This document shows positions 1 to 5,758 of a stretch of DNA of 10,203 bases, piece after piece. The stretch spans positions 1-10,203 of the forward strand of contig CBFGJP010000088.1 of the NCBI GenBank assembly GCA_965649105.1. The letters run 5' to 3'. The stretch comes from JAOAFX01 sp965649105 (lineage in GTDB: Bacteria > Hydrothermota > Tepidihabitantia > SM23-42 > JAOAFX01). The number at the start of each line of letters is the position of its first letter. The stretch's first letter is position 1. The notes beneath the pieces are model-generated. The model was not told the origin of the DNA and made no database searches. It worked only from the letters and a program-made list of their open reading frames with translations. The position numbers and the translations under genes were made by a program.

Positions 1-2
1 AT

Positions 3-698
3 CTTTTATGGTTTATTTTCACAGTTTTTTTCTTTAATGTAATATATCGCTACGTCAACGCAATAAATGGCTGGACAAGCTATCAAACTTACTTTCTTAT
101 CGCAACCAACCAAATTATTATATATCTATACGAGGCCTTTTTCGCCAGAAATCTGAATAGATTCCCGACACTTGTAAGACAAGGTGAATTAGACCACTTT
201 TTAACTAAACCGATTGACATTCAATTTATTAGTTCGGTTAGATATTTTGATGTAAAGCCAATGCTATCATTGGCTGTGCCTATTTATATGCTTATTCATT
301 CCTTTGCCCATATGAACTTATCAGTTCCATTTTTTCATTTCTTATTCTACTTGCTACTTATCCTTTGCGGTGTCACATTGAGATATTTGCTGGGTTTTAG
401 TGTCATGCTATTATCTTTTGCTTTCGTTGAGATTTCTGCTTTATATGCATTACAGAATGAGTTCTTAAAGTATGCCTCTTATCCTGCCAGTATATTTAAA
501 AATTTATCAAGATTGTTCTTTACGTTTATTATCCCAATAGTATTAGTCGCAAATTTGCCAACCTCCTCAATTTTACAAACATTGAAAAATTATCAGATGC
601 TATCGTTATTTGCTATTCTATATTTATTATTTATCTTCTATGTCTCGCGCCGTCTCTTTTTTTACTGTCTACGAAATTATAGTAGTGCAAGTAGTTAG
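3..698 (+). CDS. ABC-2 family permease (PF06182/DUF990-like), 3' part
   Basis: This is the C-terminal 231 residues of an integral membrane subunit of an ABC transporter. The frame is open from position 3 with no start, so the N-terminus lies left of the window. The first methionine after the conserved part (261) is internal: homologous sequence (FFARNLNRFPTLVRQGELDH, then FLTKP) is encoded well upstream of it. The RQGELD..LTKP motif and the RNYSSASS ending are typical of the DUF990/PF06182 permease family. Such proteins work with a separate ATPase and often a second permease. Several hydrophobic segments follow, with a basic loop before the last residues. The C-terminus looks complete. The substrate cannot be told. 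The gene stops exactly where an unrelated ABC exporter fragment begins, so its original downstream neighbour seems to have been lost. The family call is fairly secure. Confidence 0.82.
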   Translation, partial: LLWFIFTVFFFNVIYRYVNAINGWTSYQTYFLIATNQIIIYLYEAFFARNLNRFPTLVRQGELDHFLTKPIDIQFISSVRYFDVKPMLSLAVPIYMLIHSFAHMNLSVPFFHFLFYLLLILCGVTLRYLLGFSVMLLSFAFVEISALYALQNEFLKYASYPASIFKNLSRLFFTFIIPIVLVANLPTSSILQTLKNYQMLSLFAILYLLFIFYVSRRLFFYCLRNYSSASS

Positions 699-1086
699 CA
701 TTAGTAAAGTTTTGGATGATACAAAACTTGGTGAGCGAGGGATTAATCTCTCTGGTGGTGAGCGGCAGCGGATTGCGATTGCCCGGGCTTTGATAAAAAA
801 TCCAAAGATTTTAATCCTTGATGAGGCGACCTCACAGTTGGATTCCGAATCGGAAAAGGTGATACAAAATGCCTTAAAGAACTTAATAAAAGACCGCACA
901 ACCATTATCATTGCCCACCGGTTGTCAACGATTCAGAATGCAGATAAGATTTTGGTATTGGATGGGGGTAAGATTGTTGGCATTGGTAAACACGATGAAT
1001 TGTATAATACCTGTGAGGTCTATAAGAATTTTTATGATGAGCAATTTTTTAAAAACAACAAAAAAGAAGAAATAGATATAAGTTGA
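699..1086 (+). pseudogene. C-terminal remnant of an MsbA/ABCB-type ABC exporter ATPase
   Basis: Recognisable homology starts near 712 (LDDTKLGERG) and runs to the TGA at 1084-1086, about 125 residues. The order is the ABC signature LSGGERQR, Walker B ILILDEATSQLD, and the switch histidine in IIIAHRLST, then the usual C-terminal tail of an ABC-transmembrane-plus-ATPase exporter (normally about 580 residues). The membrane domain, Walker A and Q-loop are all missing, so this piece cannot bind or hydrolyse ATP by itself. The same frame stays open back to 610, but that part overlaps the permease gene in another frame and has no exporter similarity. There is no convincing start codon or ribosome binding site. 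I read it as a decayed 3' end left by a deletion or recombination whose junction lies at about 698-715. An assembly join is the main alternative. Confidence 0.8.
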
Positions 1087-1170
1087 ACGACTATCATCCA
1101 AATCAGGAGGAGGATTTTACGCTCCAGAAATAGGTTGGTGCAATAGAAGCGAAGTATGTAATTCATTAAT

Positions 1171-1240
1171 AGGGCAATTGAAGACAATTGATGGCAACAT
1201 AAGGCAATTAAAGGTACAAAAGGCATTAAGGCAATATAAG
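1171..1240 (+). repeat. Degenerate 10-bp-phased GGCAAT repeat, block 1
   Basis: Seven consecutive units of about 10 bp resemble AAGGCAATTA: AGGGCAATTG, AAGACAATTG, ATGGCAACAT, AAGGCAATTA, AAGGTACAAA, and two more shifted by one base. The period equals one helical turn. A related block lies downstream of the sigma-54 promoter. No coding sense is visible. Its function is unknown. Confidence 0.6.
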
Positions 1241-1252
1241 GTAAGCGGGATT

Positions 1253-1295
1253 CAAAAGTCAACATTTTTCGGCAGGCGGGAAATGTTGACTTTTG
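1253..1295. repeat. Perfect 15-bp inverted repeat with 13-nt loop
   Basis: The arms at 1253-1267 and 1281-1295 (the right arm reads AAATGTTGACTTTTG) are perfectly complementary around a G-rich loop, TTCGGCAGGCGGG. The arm is AT-rich and ends in four T before the closing G, so on the + strand it could act as a weak intrinsic terminator. Its length and perfection also fit a mobile REP/MITE-like hairpin or a protein-binding dyad. The preceding gene remnant ends 170 bp upstream, so termination is not the obvious role. Confidence 0.6.
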
Positions 1296-1337
1296 TCTAT
1301 CCTGATGCCAAATTTTACGATACTTAAGTATAAGCAA

Positions 1338-1404
1338 AAATTTCAAAATACTACAAAGATTATCAAAAAATAGCCCGATTTTTGATAGCAAAATATTGAA
1401 ATTT
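1338..1404. repeat. Nested AT-rich dyad
   Basis: An outer inverted repeat AAATTTCAA (1338-1346) / TTGAAATTT (1396-1404) encloses an inner one, TATCAAAAA (1361-1369) / TTTTTGATA (1379-1387). A 12-bp palindrome ATACTTAAGTAT lies just upstream at 1320-1331. The right arm with flank, TATTGAAATTTC (1394-1405), recurs exactly at 1585-1596 just ahead of the sigma-54 promoter. The stretch is AT-rich and non-coding. It could be a regulator site or a bent or easily melted DNA element. Confidence 0.45.
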
Positions 1405-1451
1405 CGGGAGTTTTAGACTTTTCCTGCGAAAAACTGGTAAAAATTTGGGTT

Positions 1452-1570
1452 TGTCTCATTTTATGAGAATCGTGTCTCACTGAATGAGACACGAGCAGAT
1501 GCATAACTGTCCTTCATTTGCACGATTTTGTGGATAACTTTGTGGATAACCTGTCTCATTAAATGAGACT
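1452..1570 (+). promoter_or_regulatory. Three GTCTCA-N5-TGAGAC dyads, likely activator sites
   Basis: Three dyads share the same architecture: TCTCA-N5-TGAGA centred at about 1461, CGTGTCTCA-N5-TGAGACACG (perfect 9-bp arms, 1471-1493) centred at 1482, and GTCTCA-N5-TGAGAC (1553-1569) centred at 1561. Two are 21 bp apart, two helical turns. The set lies about 75-175 bp upstream of the predicted start of a sigma-54 promoter. That is where enhancer-binding activators of the NtrC family, which use Fis-like helix-turn-helix domains, usually bind. The dyads are directly visible; the activator is not in the window. Confidence 0.7.
1527..1550 (-). promoter_or_regulatory. Two tandem perfect DnaA-box matches
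   Basis: The 12-bp unit TTTGTGGATAAC is repeated exactly head to tail (1527-1538 and 1539-1550). Each contains TGTGGATAA, the complement of the classic DnaA box TTATCCACA. They sit between the second and third activator dyads. No dnaA, dnaN or other replication gene is visible, so a DnaA-responsive regulatory site is at least as likely as an origin. Chance for the pair seems small but was not calculated. Confidence 0.5.
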
Positions 1571-1607
1571 GGAGGAATTGAAAGTATTGAAATTTCAGCA
1601 GTTTGAG

Positions 1608-1624
1608 TTGGCACGGTTTTTGCA
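1608..1624 (+). promoter_or_regulatory. Sigma-54 (-24/-12) promoter
   Basis: TTGGCACG-GTTT-TTGCA matches the sigma-54 consensus at every conserved base. The invariant GG (1610-1611) and GC (1622-1623) are exactly 10 bp apart. Transcription should start about 12 bp after the GC, near 1635, and run rightwards into the peptide gene at 2021 and the maturase operon. The predicted leader is about 385 nt, unusually long. Upstream activator dyads support a real, inducible promoter. Confidence 0.8.
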
Positions 1625-1640
1625 ATATACGTATTGTAAA

Positions 1641-1705
1641 GGGCTAAAAAGGGGATAAAAAGGCTAAAGATGGCAAAAGGGCAATAAAAGGCAATTTATG
1701 GCAAG
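1641..1705 (+). repeat. Degenerate 10-bp-phased G-run/GGCAA repeat, block 2
   Basis: Units start every 10 bp with a G run: GGGCTAAAAA, GGGGATAAAA, AGGCTAAAGA, TGGCAAAAGG, GCAATAAAAG, GCAATTTATG, GCAAG. The last units are the same GGCAAT type as block 1. The block begins immediately after the predicted sigma-54 start, so it would be the 5' end of the transcript. It encodes no sensible protein. Confidence 0.55.
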
Positions 1706-1782
1706 TCTTTAGTCTTGCGAATAATTCTAACAAGGTTTAAGGTGAAGGTGAAAAGTTAAAGAGAGAAAGGAGAAGAAGAATT

Positions 1783-1911
1783 ATGGAAAAAGAGGCTTCT
1801 GGAGTAGGGACTTCAGTCCCGTATGGTAGCGGTTTGATTTATCAAACAATGAAACCAGATAAACTAAAAAGATCAGATAAACGAGACAGACCAGGAGCGG
1901 TCTTGAAATGA
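1783..1911 (+). CDS. Possible 42-codon leader ORF, unrecognised
   Basis: An ATG at 1783 opens 42 codons ending at TGA 1909-1911. An AAAGGAG sequence at 1766-1772 lies 10 nt upstream, an acceptable ribosome binding site. The product is hydrophilic, rich in Lys, Arg and Asp in its second half, lacks Cys, and resembles nothing I know. The first half is encoded by two short hairpin repeat modules (1804-1847), so the ORF may simply run across non-coding structure. It lies inside the predicted leader of the RiPP transcript. It could be a leader peptide, a second short peptide, or spurious; I favour the last. Confidence 0.25.
   Translation: MEKEASGVGTSVPYGSGLIYQTMKPDKLKRSDKRDRPGAVLK
1804..1847. repeat. 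Two small TTCA/TTTA-loop hairpin modules
   Basis: GTAG is followed by GGGAC-TTCA-GTCCC (1807-1820), then GTAGCG by GTTTGA-TTTA-TCAAAC (1832-1847). Both are short perfect hairpins with four-base loops introduced by GTAG. A relative with the same GTAGCG entry and TTCA loop occurs at 8726-8748, so this looks like a dispersed hairpin repeat family. Confidence 0.55.
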
Positions 1912-1942
1912 ATAAAAATTACTATAGAATTGGGAGAGAAAA

Positions 1943-2005
1943 ATGAAAAGACATAGATCCGCAAAAATCTTCTCTCCCTCCAAGATTCCGCAAAATGCGG
2001 AATGA
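1943..2005 (+). CDS. Possible 20-codon upstream ORF
   Basis: An ATG at 1943 opens 20 codons of a very basic peptide ending at TGA 2003-2005. GGGAGAGA at 1932-1939 could serve as a ribosome binding site. The stop codon overlaps the right edge of a small hairpin (1985-2003) and lies just before the ribosome binding site of the Cys-rich peptide gene at 2021. That position would allow translational coupling or attenuation, but the ORF is too short to trust on sequence alone. I do not recognise the product. Confidence 0.25.
   Translation: MKRHRSAKIFSPSKIPQNAE
1985..2003 (+). other. Hairpin just upstream of the peptide gene
   Basis: ATTCCGCA-AAA-TGCGGAAT is a perfect 8-bp stem with a 3-nt loop. 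It ends directly before the AAAGGGGGTGA ribosome binding site of the peptide gene, leaving that site free. It may protect the 5' end of a processed mRNA or tune translation. Confidence 0.5.
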
Positions 2006-2020
2006 AAGGGGGTGAGTAAA

Positions 2021-2149
2021 ATGGCACACCTAAAAGAAAAAATTCAGCAAGCGGGTCTGACAATTGGTGACGGAGCAACCGTTTCCAACATGGGCGGAAT
2101 ATGCGGACACTGCATTTGTTGCACGCCTGGTGGCATTCTTGCGCACTAG
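2021..2149 (+). CDS. Candidate RiPP precursor peptide, Cys-rich, 42 aa
   Basis: The ATG at 2021 follows one of the strongest ribosome binding sites in the window (AAAGGGGGTGA, 2005-2014) and opens 42 codons to TAG 2147-2149. The N-terminal 24 residues form a charged, helix-prone leader (MAHLKEKIQQAGLTIGDG). From residue 25 the character changes to a Gly/Cys-rich tail, GGICGHCICCTPGG, with Cys at 28, 31, 33 and 34 and His at 30 and 42. The GG at 25-26 could be a leader cleavage point. A radical SAM/SPASM maturase with a leader-binding domain follows 65 nt later, and ABC export genes follow that, so this is very probably its substrate. Modification of the Cys cluster (thioether links, or metal binding by the product) is inference. 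I recognise no named family. A non-RiPP small metal-binding peptide is the alternative. Confidence 0.8.
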   Translation: MAHLKEKIQQAGLTIGDGATVSNMGGICGHCICCTPGGILAH

Positions 2150-2159
2150 ATACTGATAA

Positions 2160-2198
2160 AAGCGCGCCCTCTGATACGAAAAAACAGAGAGCGCGCTT
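2160..2198 (+). terminator. GC-rich stem-loop between peptide and maturase genes
   Basis: The arms at 2160-2173 and 2185-2198 (CAGAGAGCGCGCTT) pair over 14 positions with one C-A mismatch, around an 11-nt A-rich loop. It begins 10 nt after the peptide stop. No T-tract follows (CTGAAAAAAG), so full intrinsic termination is unlikely. A partial attenuator or 3' mRNA stabiliser would let the peptide be made in excess over the enzymes, as is common in RiPP operons. The role is inferred; the structure is seen. Confidence 0.6.
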
Positions 2199-2214
2199 CT
2201 GAAAAAAGTGAACT

Positions 2215-3627
2215 ATGAGTAGAATTATTGAGAAATATATTATTAGCGAGAGTTATCGCTTGAGAAAAGAGAAAAATAATATATGCTTATATCGTGTTAA
2301 CGACATACAGGGAGTAGAAGCCGTAGATCTTTTGCATCCGAGTCAAGCAATAATTCTTGCACTATTCGATGGGAATAGAACGATGAATAGAATTTATAAT
2401 GAGGCAAAATATTTATTTGAAGCAGATGATCAGCAAGTTAAAATGCTAAATAATATTATTGATGATTTCATTAAGAAGAAAATTATCGTTCCTAAAGATA
2501 GTAAATTTTCCAGAAAAGAATACAAATGCTACAATCCCGTGGAATTTATTCTTTCAAAATCGGACATAAAATTTGATACTCCAAGATTATCTAGACCTTT
2601 AGAAATAGTTTGGCATTTAACTGAACGCTGTTCCTGCGACTGTATATACTGTTATAATGAAAGGCCATTTTACGAAGAAAAGCACTGTTTAAGCGCCGAA
2701 AGAATAATTGAATTGGCTCAAGAAATGATATCTGTACAGGTCAATGATGTGCAGTTTAGTGGCGGTGAACCTTTGTTATATCCCCAAATTTGTGAGATAC
2801 TAACGCTTTTGTGCAAAAACAACATAGGTGTATATTTATCAACTAAGTCTTTTATTGATGAAAATAAAGCAGATATACTTGCCTCCACTGGTTTGAATTT
2901 AATTCAAATCTCTATAGATTCATTAGACTCACATAGATGTTTTATAATTAATGGTCAGTTTGACCACGGTTTGAAAATGCTACAGTCCATCGGATATTTG
3001 AAAAAGCGCGGGATTAAAGTAAATTCAAATACCGTGGTAACTTCCCTAAATATTGACGAAATTCCAAAAATAATAGAACGATTGATTGATTTGGGCGTCA
3101 ATCGGATTGGTGTTGCTCAATATGGCAAGAGTATTTTTAACCATCAGGATTCTCTTTACCCTGAAGGTCATAAAGTACTTGAATTGATCGAGGTTATCGC
3201 CGATTACAAAGCGAGAGGGAACCCTGTTTACTATAGTGGCGTACGCGACCCCGGATTATTGTCTTACGAAGAAAGAGAAAAAAGCTTTTTCAACCGTCCA
3301 AGATGTGGTGGTCTGTTTTACGGATGCGTTATATATCCGGATGGAAAATTGTCTATTTGTGAACAACTCCCCATTAATAGCCCGTTTCGTTGGGGGAACC
3401 TTAAAAATAGTTCTCTATATGAAGTCTGGAATGACCCACAATTTTCAGAAATTTTGTATCCTAAAAGAGAATATTTTCGGGGTAATGTTTGTTATACTTG
3501 CGAAAAATTTGAAGAATGTAATAACAAAATTGGCCGATGTATTCGTAACACTTTGCAAGCATACAATGACTACTGGATGCCCGACCCAAGGTGTCCTAAA
3601 GCACCGAGAGGCAAAAGGATAATGTGA
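2215..3627 (+). CDS. Radical SAM/SPASM peptide maturase with N-terminal RRE domain
   Basis: This 470-residue cytoplasmic enzyme is predicted to modify the adjacent Cys-rich peptide. Residues about 20-95 look like a PqqD-like RiPP recognition element (LLHPSQAIILALFDG and following helices) that would bind the leader. The radical SAM core has the CX3CX2C motif C139-C143-C146 (an extra C141 lies inside it) for the SAM-binding [4Fe-4S] cluster, and SGGEPLL at 182-188. The C-terminal SPASM region has C364, C371, GX4C ending at C382, then C426-X2-C429-X5-C435-X6-C442 and C460, enough for auxiliary clusters. This layout is that of sactipeptide/ranthipeptide/epimerase-type maturases; the exact reaction cannot be read from sequence. 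The start at 2215 has a weak ribosome binding site, unlike the peptide gene. The stop overlaps the next gene's start by 4 nt (ATGTGA), so the two are translationally coupled. Confidence 0.9.
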   Translation: MSRIIEKYIISESYRLRKEKNNICLYRVNDIQGVEAVDLLHPSQAIILALFDGNRTMNRIYNEAKYLFEADDQQVKMLNNIIDDFIKKKIIVPKDSKFSRKEYKCYNPVEFILSKSDIKFDTPRLSRPLEIVWHLTERCSCDCIYCYNERPFYEEKHCLSAERIIELAQEMISVQVNDVQFSGGEPLLYPQICEILTLLCKNNIGVYLSTKSFIDENKADILASTGLNLIQISIDSLDSHRCFIINGQFDHGLKMLQSIGYLKKRGIKVNSNTVVTSLNIDEIPKIIERLIDLGVNRIGVAQYGKSIFNHQDSLYPEGHKVLELIEVIADYKARGNPVYYSGVRDPGLLSYEEREKSFFNRPRCGGLFYGCVIYPDGKLSICEQLPINSPFRWGNLKNSSLYEVWNDPQFSEILYPKREYFRGNVCYTCEKFEECNNKIGRCIRNTLQAYNDYWMPDPRCPKAPRGKRIM

Positions 3628-4568
3628 GTGAAATAATAAAAGTAGAAAATCTACACAAAAAATACGGCAATCGGGAAGTGCTTCAAGGAATCGATTTTGC
3701 AGTTCAACGTGGTGAGTGCTTTTGTCTGTTAGGTCCCAATGGGGCCGGTAAAACGACAACCCTCAAGATTATGACGGGATTCTTGGATGCTAATTTAGGG
3801 CGTGTCGTTGTATCAAAAATAGATGTTTTACAGAAACCATCAGCACTTAAGGGATTGATAAATATAATACCACAAAATCCAAGCTTAGACCCATTCTTGA
3901 CTGTTGAAGAAAATTTACTGTTCTATGGTATGTTGCAGAAAATAAAAAATCGAGAACTCAGAAAACGAATTAATGAAGTTTTGAATATATTTGAAATCGA
4001 AAAAATAAAGAATCAGATAACTTTCCATTGTTCAGGTGGAGAGCAACAAAGGTTGATGATTGCTCGATCTTTATTGAAACCAAATGAAATTATCTTTATG
4101 GATGAACCCACCTCAGGTATAGATATTCTCATGAAGAATAAATTATGGAACTATTTTAAAGAAAAGAAAAAGGAGGGAATGACGATATTTTTGAATACCC
4201 ACGATTTGAATGAAGCAGAAATTATGAGCGATAGAATCGCTTTTATTTTTAACGGAAAAATAGTCTTAATAGATACACCTACACGCTTGAAAAATATGAT
4301 TAAAGAAATTAAGATTCAAATTATTCTTGAAAATCCTGTTAATGAAGATGTGATTAATGGTTATCTGAGGCAATCAAGCATTTCTGCCATATTTAGAGGA
4401 AAAAGTAATGTCGAGCTGGTGTCAAAAGAAATAAATGAAGAAGTTATATCGGTTATCAATTTATTAGCTATAAAATACAAAGTCAAACTTTTAGAAATTC
4501 GGCAACCCAGCTTGAATGATGTATTTAATAAATTAGGAGTGCAAGGTGTGGGCAATAATATGGCGTGA
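3624..4568 (+). CDS. ABC transporter ATP-binding protein (RiPP export/immunity)
   Basis: This 314-residue ATPase powers a transporter whose membrane part is the next gene. Visible elements are Walker A GPNGAGKTT (37-45), a Q-loop Gln at 84 (IIPQNPSLDP), signature CSGGEQQR (136-143, Cys for the usual Leu), Walker B IIFMDEPTSGID (156-167) and the switch His193. After residue about 215 a C-terminal extension of the kind found in DrrA/CcmA-like multidrug and bacteriocin-immunity ATPases follows. The start is GTG 3624, overlapping the maturase stop, with AAAGGA a few bases upstream. There is no C39 peptidase domain, so it cannot cleave the leader. Tight overlap on both sides makes one operon, which implies export of, or self-protection from, the modified peptide. 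Confidence 0.9.
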   Translation: MSEIIKVENLHKKYGNREVLQGIDFAVQRGECFCLLGPNGAGKTTTLKIMTGFLDANLGRVVVSKIDVLQKPSALKGLINIIPQNPSLDPFLTVEENLLFYGMLQKIKNRELRKRINEVLNIFEIEKIKNQITFHCSGGEQQRLMIARSLLKPNEIIFMDEPTSGIDILMKNKLWNYFKEKKKEGMTIFLNTHDLNEAEIMSDRIAFIFNGKIVLIDTPTRLKNMIKEIKIQIILENPVNEDVINGYLRQSSISAIFRGKSNVELVSKEINEEVISVINLLAIKYKVKLLEIRQPSLNDVFNKLGVQGVGNNMA

Positions 4569-5304
4569 ATTTAGACTTCATTATACAAAAATCTATTGGT
4601 TAATTTCAAATTTTACGTCCCCCTTGTTTTACTTATTATTTTTTGGTTTATTATTTTCTAAGGTGGTACCACCTGTATCATTGAGTAATAAAAATTTTCC
4701 GTATCTGCATTTCTTTATCCCGGGACTTATTGTTATGCAATCTTTTTTTGTTTTATCTTATACTTTGGCGCTTGTCAATCTTGACAGGAGAACAAGAATT
4801 CTTCAGATGGTGCAATCAACTTCAACACATTTTTATGAATATTTCTGGGGTAGGCTGGTTGGCGTTGAATTCCTAATTTTTGTGAAAATTGCCGTCTTGG
4901 GGTTGGTCGCAGTTTTATTTTTTGAGTTCAATGTAAGTCAACCATTTTATATTCTCTTATTCATTTTAACTCTATCTATCAGTAATTTCATTTGGTTCGG
5001 TATTGGTTTTCTCGGTGGTATGATAATTAAAACCGAGGATATTCGTGATATAATCTTGCAGCTTGTGACTTTGCCATTAACCTTTCTGTCAAATATCTAT
5101 TATCCAATTAACAACGCGCCAGGGATTTTGAAATATGTTATTGAAATAAATCCTTTAACACACACAACGAATTTAATCCGCCCTTTGTTATTAGGAATTA
5201 GTCCATCCTATGTTCTTTCTGTTTTAATTCTAATTATTTACTTTTTAATTGTACTTTTGCTAATAGCGTTCTTTCTTAAGAAATTGGCATTGGAAAGCGA
5301 ATAA
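4546..5304 (+). CDS. ABC-2 type transporter permease (RiPP export/immunity)
   Basis: This 252-residue inner-membrane protein has about six hydrophobic segments (roughly 18-38, 55-78, 105-127, 134-158, 168-186 and 222-245). It also has the ABC-2 pattern HFFIPGLIVMQ before segment 2 and YPINNAPGILKYVIEINPLT before the last segment, matching the DrrB/NodJ-like permease family. The start is GTG 4546, six bases after AGGAG. It lies 23 nt inside the preceding ATPase gene, so the two are coupled and should form one transporter, probably as a dimer of each. It is the last gene of the peptide operon, and an insertion sequence starts about 25 bp after its stop. Substrate (mature peptide) is inferred from context only. 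Confidence 0.9.
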   Translation: MWAIIWREFRLHYTKIYWLISNFTSPLFYLLFFGLLFSKVVPPVSLSNKNFPYLHFFIPGLIVMQSFFVLSYTLALVNLDRRTRILQMVQSTSTHFYEYFWGRLVGVEFLIFVKIAVLGLVAVLFFEFNVSQPFYILLFILTLSISNFIWFGIGFLGGMIIKTEDIRDIILQLVTLPLTFLSNIYYPINNAPGILKYVIEINPLTHTTNLIRPLLLGISPSYVLSVLILIIYFLIVLLLIAFFLKKLALESE

Positions 5305-5415
5305 AAATAAATATGTCATATATTATATATTGTAGGTCTTGTTGTGCTTCAGATGAATCTTGACAAAAGGCTACTTCTAAATAAGGTGTATAGGGAGCAT
5401 AAGAAAGGAGCAAAG

Positions 5416-5739
5416 ATGGAGGAAAAAAGGCAGCGCTTTAGTCCTGAAAAGAAGGTTGAGATTTTGCGTGAGCATCTCAAGAACCAGGTTCCGATTTCCG
5501 AACTTTGTGAGAAATATGGCATTCACCCCAATGTGTTCTATCATTGGGAGAAGCAGTTTTTTGAGGGTGGCATAGCGACTTTCTCAGGAAGGCATCGGGA
5601 TGCTGGGAATGGGAAAGTGAAGGAACAGCGCTTACACGAGAGGCTCACAAGGCAGCAGGAAGTGATTGCCTGGCTTACGGAAGAGAACATTAAGTTAAAA
5701 AAATTGCCAATGGGGAGATTTAAGCAAGCAGTGGGTTGA
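5416..5739 (+). CDS. IS3-family transposase OrfA (helix-turn-helix)
   Basis: This 107-residue DNA-binding subunit recognises the element ends. An HTH region spans about 8-50 (FSPEKKVEILREHLKN, then ISELCEKYGIHPNVFYHWEK), and a coiled/leucine-rich part at about 72-97 likely mediates multimer formation with OrfB. The ATG at 5416 is chosen because AAAGGAG (5403-5409) precedes it by 6 nt. The frame is open further back, to about 5344, without better support. OrfB lies in the +1 frame, not the -1 frame usual for IS3 programmed frameshifting, although a run of seven A occurs at 5697-5703. The tail after residue 96 may therefore be altered. Confidence 0.85.
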   Translation: MEEKRQRFSPEKKVEILREHLKNQVPISELCEKYGIHPNVFYHWEKQFFEGGIATFSGRHRDAGNGKVKEQRLHERLTRQQEVIAWLTEENIKLKKLPMGRFKQAVG

Positions 5740-5758
5740 GCCCGACATTCGGGATAAT

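Noticed and set aside
610..693. N-terminal part of the open frame leading into the exporter fragment
   Set aside because: It overlaps the permease gene in another frame and shows no exporter similarity; the real fragment begins near 712.
1032..1391. Minus-strand open frame of 119 codons across the control region
   Set aside because: It runs antisense through the phased repeats and the 15-bp inverted repeat, lacks a ribosome binding site and has no recognisable domain.
1453..1570. Replication origin as the main reading of the DnaA boxes
   Set aside because: Only two boxes and no replication genes in the window; kept as a possibility in findings, not called as an origin.
1087..2020. CRISPR array
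   Set aside because: The repeats are 10-bp, degenerate and without unique spacers, and no cas gene is present.
1842..2078. Minus-strand open frame of 78 codons opposite the leader and peptide gene
   Set aside because: It overlaps the well-supported peptide gene and the hairpins; no recognisable product.
3236..3622. Second-frame ORF inside the maturase gene
   Set aside because: Shadow of the SPASM-region codons; no independent start signal or domain.
5344..5415. Longer start for transposase OrfA
   Set aside because: The extra residues precede the good ribosome binding site at 5403-5409 and overlap the terminal repeat; the ATG at 5416 is better supported.
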